Positions 55,846 through 62,232 of a stretch of 64,000 bases of DNA are shown in pieces; within the stretch, counting starts at the first letter, position 1, and the number at the start of each line of letters is the position of its first letter. The notes beneath the pieces were generated by a model that saw only the letters and a list, made by a program, of their open reading frames with translations, did no database searches and was not told where the DNA came from. Origin of the DNA: Muribaculaceae bacterium (GTDB lineage Bacteria > Bacteroidota > Bacteroidia > Bacteroidales > Muribaculaceae); contig JAFLTR010000002.1 in NCBI GenBank assembly GCA_022509205.1, forward strand, positions 1 to 64,000, given 5' to 3'. The translations under genes and the position numbers were made by a program.

Positions 55846-57171
55846 ATGATATTGATAATCGATGATGATGAGGCCATCAGACTTTCCTTAGGGTTCCTGC
55901 TTAAAAAAGCCGGATATGAATGTGACATGGCAAGTAATCCTGACGAGGCTTTACAAAAAGTGAGGCAACGTGAGTATGAACTCATCCTTATGGATATGAA
56001 TTTTAGCCGGGACACAAGCGGCAGAGAGGGGCTGGAACTTTTAATGAAAACAAAAATATTCCGTCCTGAAAGTCCGGTGATTTTAATAACGGCATGGGGC
56101 AGCATAGACCTGGCAGTAGAAGGCATGAGGGCCGGGGCATACGATTTCATCACTAAACCTTGGCATAATCTTATGCTCCTTCAGCGAATTGAAACGGCAA
56201 TTAAGTTAAATGCCACCCGACAGGAGGAGCCAACGGCTGCCGGCTTTGACAGATCCGGCATAATCGGCAACAACCAAGCTTTAATCGAACTGTTATCCAC
56301 AGTAGAAAAAATATCACCTACTGATGCTCCTGTACTTATTTTAGGGGAAAACGGCACAGGGAAAGAACTTATCGCGAATGCCATCCATAAAAATAGTAAA
56401 CGCAAGGAAAACCCATTTGTAATGGTAAATCTCGGGGGCATTTCCAGATCTTTGTTCGAGAGTGAAATGTTCGGTCACGTAAAGGGTGCTTTCACGGGTG
56501 CCACAACTTCCAGAAAAGGCAGATTTGAAGTTGCCGACAAAGGAACTATTTTTCTTGATGAAATAGGAGATCTTGATTTGGGAAGTCAGGTGAAACTTCT
56601 CAGGGTCTTACAGGAACATAAATTTGAACCTTTAGGTCAGAGCGTTACTAAAAAAGTGGATATAAGAGTGATTTCCGCCACTAATGCCGATATTCCTCAA
56701 ATGGTGACCGACAAATCTTTTCGCGAAGATTTGTTCTATCGTATAAATCTTATCACCCTTAGAATCCCTCCGCTTCGAGACAGAAGGGACGACATACCTC
56801 TATTGGTTAGACATTTCATCCGGCAGGCGGCTCATGCTAATGGACTGGAAGTCCCTGAAATCAAATCCGAAGCTATTGAATTTCTATGCAGGCTCCCCTA
56901 TCCGGGTAATATACGGGAGTTGAAGAATATAATAGAAAGAGCCGTGATAACCGGTGGCACTCAATTAGATAAGAGTGATTTTTCAAATTTTATTTTAAAT
57001 ACCGACACCCCTCCATTAGCCTCCACACCTACAAATCTTGAAGAAATTGAAAAGAAAGCGTTGCAAGAAGCGATGGAAAAATCTAATGGTAATTATACTC
57101 AGGCTGCCAGGATTTTAGGAGTGACCCGTCAGAGCCTTTATCGAAAACTTGAAAAACATGGCTTGAAATGA
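55846..57171 (+). CDS. Module B sigma-54-dependent response regulator (NtrC type)
   Basis: A 441-aa paralogue of the module A regulator. The receiver domain has DDD at 6-8, Asp50 (LMDMN), Thr82 and Lys104. The AAA+ domain has GENGTGKE (168-175), the standard sigma-54 loop GAFTGA (214-219) and TIFLDEIGDL. The Fis-type HTH is YTQAARILGVTRQSLYRKLEKHGL. Its ATG follows tolC-A by 18 bases. It ends in an ATGA overlap with its kinase. It probably activates the promoter at 58591 through the TGTAAAG palindromes. Confidence 0.94.
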   Translation: MILIIDDDEAIRLSLGFLLKKAGYECDMASNPDEALQKVRQREYELILMDMNFSRDTSGREGLELLMKTKIFRPESPVILITAWGSIDLAVEGMRAGAYDFITKPWHNLMLLQRIETAIKLNATRQEEPTAAGFDRSGIIGNNQALIELLSTVEKISPTDAPVLILGENGTGKELIANAIHKNSKRKENPFVMVNLGGISRSLFESEMFGHVKGAFTGATTSRKGRFEVADKGTIFLDEIGDLDLGSQVKLLRVLQEHKFEPLGQSVTKKVDIRVISATNADIPQMVTDKSFREDLFYRINLITLRIPPLRDRRDDIPLLVRHFIRQAAHANGLEVPEIKSEAIEFLCRLPYPGNIRELKNIIERAVITGGTQLDKSDFSNFILNTDTPPLASTPTNLEEIEKKALQEAMEKSNGNYTQAARILGVTRQSLYRKLEKHGLK

Positions 57172-58445
57172 GATTTTCTTTCAGTTTCCTGATATTGTCT
57201 TTGTGTTTCCTGGCATTTGTGGTGATGGCTATAGTCGGAGACATCCCTTATTGGGCATGGTTTATTCCCACCGGCATAGGCATAATGTCAACCCTTACTG
57301 TCTTTAGAGGCACTTATCTTCCTCAAAGCGCTGTGACACGCGGCATGGAATTGATACAGTCACAAGATTACAACAATAGGCTTGTGAAAGTGGGCGAACC
57401 AAGTGCAGATAGAATCGTGGAGCTATTCAACTCTCTGATTGACAAACTTCGGGCCGAAAGATTATTAAACCGAGAGCAGGAAGGTCTTCTCACTTTGCTC
57501 ATAGAGGCTTCTCCCATGGGAGTGGTAATGCTGGATTTCGACAACAGGATCTCTATGGTGAACAAATCTTTCTTGAAAATATTCGGTGTAATGAAAGCGG
57601 AAGAAATAGAAGGAAAGAAAATTAACGAACTCCATTATGATCTGATAGATAGAGCCATTACAGTGCCTCTTGGCAAATCTGAAATAATCCGCGAAAACAG
57701 TTTCAAAATTTATCGGGTGTATCATCTGAATTTCCTGCAAGAAGGATTTAAGAGAGAGTTCTATCTCTTGGAAAGTCTTACAGATGAAATTATGAAAGCC
57801 GAGAAGGCTTCTTATGAAAAAGTGATCAGAACAATTTCCCATGAAATCAATAACACTATGGGAGGAGTACGCTCTGTGCTTGAAGTTATCGGAGATAGCA
57901 GTGAGGACCCTGAAATAAAGAAGGTTGTTGAAAGTTGTGACCGACGGTGTGAAAATATGGGAAATTTCATTCGCGAATATGCAGAAGTAGTGAAATTACC
58001 CTCCCCCGTGAAGAAATCAATAGATCTACAACAGGAAATACAGGCCATGCTGCCTTTTCTTCAGCATCTCGTTCCTGAGAATGTTAGCTTAATCTTCCGC
58101 CAAAAACCATCTTCTTTTAAAATCGATGGTGATTCCGCTCTATTGCAACAGGTGTTGCTCAATATTGTAAAGAATGCCATTGAAAGTATCGAGGGAACCG
58201 GTTTTATTGAAATTGAAGTTTTTGAAGATAATCATAATATAGTGTTGCAAATATCCAATAATGGACTTCCCATTGACAATGATATTGCAAATCATCTCTT
58301 CACTCCTTTTTTCACCACAAAACCTGAAGGGAAAGGGATTGGACTAACTTTAGTAAGAGATGTCTTGACAAACCATTCCGCCGACTATTCTCTTTCAACC
58401 GATTCAGACGGAATAACAAGATTTACCATTACATTCAGGAATTAG
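57168..58445 (+). CDS. Module B sensor histidine kinase with PAS domain
   Basis: A 425-aa kinase. It has two N-terminal transmembrane helices (about 3-22 and 29-47) joined by a loop of only about seven residues, a HAMP-like region (about 55-100), and a PAS domain (about 105-205, EGLLTLLIEASPMGVVMLDFDNRISMVNKSFLKIFG). The DHp domain has H225 (RTISHEINNT), and the HATPase has NIVKNAIESIEG and GKGIGLTLVRDVL. The near absence of a periplasmic loop puts it with intramembrane- or cytoplasm-sensing kinases. The start ATG overlaps the regulator stop (ATGA). Confidence 0.92.
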   Translation: MRFSFSFLILSLCFLAFVVMAIVGDIPYWAWFIPTGIGIMSTLTVFRGTYLPQSAVTRGMELIQSQDYNNRLVKVGEPSADRIVELFNSLIDKLRAERLLNREQEGLLTLLIEASPMGVVMLDFDNRISMVNKSFLKIFGVMKAEEIEGKKINELHYDLIDRAITVPLGKSEIIRENSFKIYRVYHLNFLQEGFKREFYLLESLTDEIMKAEKASYEKVIRTISHEINNTMGGVRSVLEVIGDSSEDPEIKKVVESCDRRCENMGNFIREYAEVVKLPSPVKKSIDLQQEIQAMLPFLQHLVPENVSLIFRQKPSSFKIDGDSALLQQVLLNIVKNAIESIEGTGFIEIEVFEDNHNIVLQISNNGLPIDNDIANHLFTPFFTTKPEGKGIGLTLVRDVLTNHSADYSLSTDSDGITRFTITFRN

Positions 58446-58483
58446 GATATTTTCAAAGGTCTTATTCTGATAAAAACCAACCG

Positions 58484-58540
58484 AAAGTGTAAAGAATGTA
58501 AAGTAGACACTTTACAAAAGTGTAAAGACTTTACACTTTT
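58484..58540 (+). promoter_or_regulatory. Module B palindromic activator-site array (candidate UAS)
   Basis: The array has five copies of the half-site TGTAAAG/CTTTACA. AAAAGTGTAAAG-A-CTTTACACTTTT (58516-58540) is a perfect 12-base palindrome centred at 58528. TGTAAAGT-N4-ACTTTACA (58497-58516) is a second one. A lone AAAGTGTAAAG lies at 58484. The main palindrome is centred about 90 bp upstream of the predicted transcription start, matching module A, but its sequence is unrelated. The module B regulator is the likely ligand. Confidence 0.75.
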
Positions 58541-58590
58541 AAAATATGTAAAATTATATTAAATCATTGATAGTCAACATTATACAATTT

Positions 58591-58607
58591 TTGGCGCGCT
58601 CATTGTT
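58591..58607 (+). promoter_or_regulatory. Sigma-54 promoter of module B efflux operon
   Basis: TTGGCGCGCTCATTGTT fits the -24/-12 consensus, with GG at -25/-24 and TTGT at -12. The predicted transcription start is about 58618, giving a 16-nt leader to the tolC-B ATG. It is nearly identical to the module A promoter core. Confidence 0.82.
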
Positions 58608-58633
58608 ATAGTTGAGGGTGTAAAATTGATAAA

Positions 58634-59971
58634 ATGTTGAAAAAAATAACAGTTTTCTTCTATGCATGTGCTCTGGCTCTGTCATCTCAAATGACAGGGT
58701 CGGAGCCTTTGACTCTCCATGACTGCATGAGATATGCCATTTCAAGGTCAACAAAAATTAAGATTCAGAAAGCTGTCATTTCTGATAAAAGGCTTGAAAT
58801 ACGTGACGCAGTTTTAAGTGCTTTCACACCGGCTATCTCTGCATCGACTTATGCATACTATAATTTTGGCAGGAGTATTGACCCACAAACCAATACTTAT
58901 TTCAATCAGACCTCATTTCATAACAACTATTCTCTCTCAGCTTATATAGATCTGTTTGATGGGTTAACCGCCGTAAATAATATCAGGATTTCCAAAACCG
59001 GACTTTTAATCTCGCAATCGCAAGAAAAACAAGTGGAAGCTGATATTTGTCTTGCTGTAATGGAAGCATATTATAATGTTGTCTATTATTACAGGCTGCG
59101 TGAAGTGTATGAGAATCTTGTCGAGGATGCCTCGCAGGCTTTATCACTTGCCCGACGACAAGAGGCTTTGGGAGTAAAAGGATATGCCGATGTTATCCAG
59201 ATGGAGGCAGACTTGGCTGACAGAAAGTTCGACCTTATCTCCACTGAAAATATGGCCAACGACCAATTCATGACTCTAAAAGCACTTATGTTTTGGGATG
59301 AAGCGGAGGAATTGATGGTGGATTATACCCTACCCTCTTTTGTTGAAGAAAGTTTCGATGCTGAAATGATAACGTTGTTAGCCATGGATAATAATCCGGA
59401 GGTGAAGATGGCTACCTTGAACGTTGAAAATTCCGGAAGGGAATTAAGGGTGGCGAAGTGGTCATTACTCCCATCTATCACTTTATATGGGGGATGGAAC
59501 ACAAGTTTTTACACATATTCCGGATATCATTCCCCCTCTTATAGCAATCAGTTTCGAAACAATATGGGAGAATATGTTGAATTAGGTTTGACAGTGCCTC
59601 TTTACAATAGGTTAAAGGGAGTAACAAATATTCAAAAGAAAAAAAATGCCTATAACAATGCCCGTCTGGAACTTGAACAGAAAAAGATAGATATAGAAAT
59701 TGAAGTGAAAAGAGCCATACAGGATTGTGAGGGGGCTATGACTGCTTACACTCAGTCTTTGAAGAAATCTTCTCTACAAGAGGAAGCTTTCAAATTAAAT
59801 CAAAAGAAACTGGAACAGGGGTTGATTTCTCCTCTTGAATTCCGGATAGCCAACAACAATTATCTGAAAGCAAAATCCGATGAGATGAATTCTCTTTTTA
59901 AATATCTCATTAAACAAGCGGTTGTGAAATACTATAGCGGCATAGAATATATTAATCAAAGTCTCCTCTAA
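58634..59971 (+). CDS. Module B TolC-type outer-membrane efflux protein
   Basis: A 445-aa TolC-family channel with a signal peptide (VFFYACALALSSQMTGSEP). The two OEP repeats show LTLHDCMRYAISRSTKIKIQKAVISDKRLEIRDAVLSAFTPAISAST and ADRKFDLISTENMANDQFMTLKALMFWDE. Low-complexity coiled-coil helices follow toward the end (KKKNAYNNARLELEQKKIDIEIEVKRAIQD). It is first in its operon, whereas the module A channel is last. It is shorter than the module A channel (493 aa) and not a recent copy. Confidence 0.91.
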   Translation: MLKKITVFFYACALALSSQMTGSEPLTLHDCMRYAISRSTKIKIQKAVISDKRLEIRDAVLSAFTPAISASTYAYYNFGRSIDPQTNTYFNQTSFHNNYSLSAYIDLFDGLTAVNNIRISKTGLLISQSQEKQVEADICLAVMEAYYNVVYYYRLREVYENLVEDASQALSLARRQEALGVKGYADVIQMEADLADRKFDLISTENMANDQFMTLKALMFWDEAEELMVDYTLPSFVEESFDAEMITLLAMDNNPEVKMATLNVENSGRELRVAKWSLLPSITLYGGWNTSFYTYSGYHSPSYSNQFRNNMGEYVELGLTVPLYNRLKGVTNIQKKKNAYNNARLELEQKKIDIEIEVKRAIQDCEGAMTAYTQSLKKSSLQEEAFKLNQKKLEQGLISPLEFRIANNNYLKAKSDEMNSLFKYLIKQAVVKYYSGIEYINQSLL

Positions 59972-59973
59972 AT

Positions 59974-60045
59974 CTCCTTCAAAGGGGAGAGACTTGAAGT
60001 TCTTCTAATAGTTACCGACTTCAATCTCTTCTCCTCTTTGGGGAG
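59974..60045 (+). repeat. Long imperfect inverted repeat between tolC-B and hlyD-B
   Basis: CTCCTTCAAAGGGGAGAGACTTGAAGT (59974-60000) pairs imperfectly with ACTTCAATCTCTTCTCCTCTTTGGGGAG (60018-60045), giving a hairpin of about 27 base pairs with a short loop. It lies wholly in the spacer between two genes of the module B operon and could shape mRNA processing or expression ratio. It might also be a small dispersed intergenic element. Confidence 0.6.
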
Positions 60046-60076
60046 GGCAACGGAGATGTTCATCAAGTTTATCATT

Positions 60077-61333
60077 ATGGATAAGGAATTGCCGAAAATA
60101 ACAGGATGGCGAAGAGCAGTTACCAAGAAAGCTATACCCTGGTGGTGTGGAGGAATCGCGATAATTGCAATTGTAGTTCTTTTAGCCACAACATCTTCCA
60201 ACAGTATGAGAGTCGACAGGGCGAATCTCACTACAGCAACTGTTGAGAAAGGTGAATTTAATGATTATACCAGGATTTCCGGAAATGTCCAGCCTTTGGT
60301 TTCGGTGCAATTGTCACCCCACGAAGGTGGAATTGTTCAGGAAATATTGATAGAAGAGGGTTCTCAAGTAAAGACCGGAGATCCTATTTTGATTTTATCA
60401 AATGACAATCTCGACTTGCAAATTTTAAATGCAGAGGCTGAACTGGCTGAAAAAGAAAATATTCTCCGCAACACCATGATCCAAATGGAACAACAGAAAC
60501 TATCCGTGAGGCAGGAGGAACTGCAGTTGTCTACAGAAGTTAAAAGGAATCTTCGTAATTTTAGACAGCAGGAGGCATTATTCAAAGAGAAATTGATTCC
60601 TAAAGAAGATTACCTTAAAGCCAAAGAGGATTATGAGCTCGCTGAAAAAAGATTTCAACTGATAAAAGAAAGGTCGGCTCAGGATTCACTTTATCGAAGT
60701 GTTGAAATCCGGCAGATGCGACAAAGCCTTGAAAACATGCGGATGAATATGGAAATGATAAGAGGAAGAAAAGAGAAACTTATTGTCAGGGCTCCAATCG
60801 ATGGAGAATTGGGATTACTTGATGTGAATTTAGGTCAGTCAGTGGCTGAAGGATCAATGATCGGTCAGATAAATTCCATGGATAGTTATAAACTTGAAAC
60901 CAAGATAGACGAGCATTATATCGATCGGATTGTCCCGGGATTAATAGCTAATTTCGACAGGCAGGGGAAACAGTTTGAAGTAGTATTGAGAAAAGTTTAC
61001 CCGGAAGTTAGGGAAGGTAAGTTCCAGGCTGATTTCAAATTTGAAGAAGAACGTCCAGAGAATTTGAGACGCGGACAAACCTATTATCTTGATCTTCAAT
61101 TAGGTCAACCTGAAGAAGCAGTTATAATACCACGAGGCTCTTTCTACCAGAAAACAGGAGGGAGATGGATCTACGTGCTTGATAAAAATGGGAATAAAGC
61201 AACAAGGCGGGAAATTAAAATAGGACGTCAGAATCCACAGTATTATGAAGTGACAGAAGGTCTTGAACCGGGAGAACAGGTGATCGTATCTTCCTATGAT
61301 AGATTCGGCGATAACGAAACCCTCATATTTTAG
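60077..61333 (+). CDS. Module B HlyD-type periplasmic adaptor protein
   Basis: A 418-aa membrane-fusion protein. It has an N-terminal transmembrane helix (IPWWCGGIAIIAIVVLLATTS), a lipoyl region (SVQLSPHEGGIVQEILIEEGSQVKTGDPILIL), a long coiled coil (about 105-215) and the return strand VRAPIDGELGLLDVNLGQSVAEGSMIGQI. The listed start at 60038 is a TTG inside the inverted repeat. ATG 60077 (MDKELPKITGWRRAV) parallels the module A start MDREL. ATG 60056 is also possible. It probably joins the downstream ABC subunits to tolC-B. Confidence 0.9.
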   Translation: MDKELPKITGWRRAVTKKAIPWWCGGIAIIAIVVLLATTSSNSMRVDRANLTTATVEKGEFNDYTRISGNVQPLVSVQLSPHEGGIVQEILIEEGSQVKTGDPILILSNDNLDLQILNAEAELAEKENILRNTMIQMEQQKLSVRQEELQLSTEVKRNLRNFRQQEALFKEKLIPKEDYLKAKEDYELAEKRFQLIKERSAQDSLYRSVEIRQMRQSLENMRMNMEMIRGRKEKLIVRAPIDGELGLLDVNLGQSVAEGSMIGQINSMDSYKLETKIDEHYIDRIVPGLIANFDRQGKQFEVVLRKVYPEVREGKFQADFKFEEERPENLRRGQTYYLDLQLGQPEEAVIIPRGSFYQKTGGRWIYVLDKNGNKATRREIKIGRQNPQYYEVTEGLEPGEQVIVSSYDRFGDNETLIF

Positions 61334-61415
61334 TTTTTTTGAATAGTCGGAGTTTTTAAAGTTATAACAGATTCAACTAAGAGTACTTCAAGAACTCCGG
61401 CAAGAATCCCAAAAT

Positions 61416-61460
61416 AACTCTAACAACTCTAACAACTCTAACAACTCTAACAACTTTAAC
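61416..61460 (+). repeat. Five tandem copies of the 9-bp unit AACTCTAAC before the ABC-B start
   Basis: AACTCTAAC repeats at 61416, 61425, 61434 and 61443, then AACTTTAAC at 61452; the ATG follows one base later. The tract has no purine-rich ribosome site of its own. Because the repeat ends at the start codon, copy-number change would alter leader length or unwinding but not the reading frame of the protein. Confidence 0.85.
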
Positions 61461-61461
61461 A

Positions 61462-62142
61462 ATGATAAAAGTAGACAATCTTTCAAAAATCTTTCGTACA
61501 GACGAAATCGAAACGACTGCACTTAACGGAGTATCAATGGAAATCAAGGATGGAGAGTTTGTAGCCATAATGGGCCCATCAGGTTGTGGCAAATCCACCT
61601 TGCTCAATATCTTGGGTCTTCTTGATAACCCATCCGGAGGAAGCTATAAATTTGGGGATACGGAAGTGGCCGGTCTCAAAGAAAAAGAGCGGACCAAATT
61701 CCGTAAAGGCAATATCGGATTCGTATTCCAGAGTTTCAATCTTATAGATGAGCTTAACGTGTATGAAAATATCGAACTTCCTCTGAAGTATTTGAATATT
61801 TCCTCTTCCGAAAGAAAGAAAAGAGTGACTGAAATCATGAAAAGAATGAACATAAGTCACCGTGCAAAACATTTTCCTCGTCAGCTTTCCGGCGGTCAGC
61901 AACAACGTGTGGCAATAGCCAGGGCTATAGTTTCAAATCCGAAACTTATTCTCGCTGACGAACCGACGGGTAACCTTGATTCCAAGAATGGTCTTGAGGT
62001 GATGAACCTATTGACTGAACTTAATCAGGAAGGCACCACAATAGTGATGGTGACTCACTCTCCAAAGGATGCTGCCAAAGCTCAACGCACCATCGACCTT
62101 CTCGACGGCAAAATCGTTTCCGACATCTCTAATAATTTATAA
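61462..62142 (+). CDS. Module B ABC transporter ATP-binding protein (MacB/LolD type)
   Basis: A 226-aa nucleotide-binding subunit. It has Walker [10 protein letters not shown], the Q loop [13 protein letters not shown], the signature [15 protein letters not shown], Walker [15 protein letters not shown] and the switch His in [10 protein letters not shown]. It strongly resembles the module A ATPase (same [23 protein letters not shown]-terminus), so both came from one ancestor. It is directly preceded by the nine-base tandem repeat. The permease gene starts 90 bases further on. Confidence 0.94.
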   Translation: MIKVDNLSKIFRTDEIETTALNGVSMEIKDGEFVAIMGPSGCGKSTLLNILGLLDNPSGGSYKFGDTEVAGLKEKERTKFRKGNIGFVFQSFNLIDELNVYENIELPLKYLNISSSERKKRVTEIMKRMNISHRAKHFPRQLSGGQQQRVAIARAIVSNPKLILADEPTGNLDSKNGLEVMNLLTELNQEGTTIVMVTHSPKDAAKAQRTIDLLDGKIVSDISNNL

Positions 62143-62232
62143 AAATTAGTGCAAGCTCATAAACTTCCTTACAATAAATAAATTGGTCTGAAATCTCCGG
62201 ACTTCCTATACAATTTCTAAAAATTAGATTGC

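Noticed and set aside
61416-61460. CRISPR array
   Set aside because: Nine-base units with no spacers are a simple tandem repeat, not a CRISPR array; no cas genes are near.
61377-61607. Minus-strand ORF with VVRVVRVVR repeats
   Set aside because: It is a shadow of the AACTCTAAC tandem repeat and the ABC-B start; no coding support.
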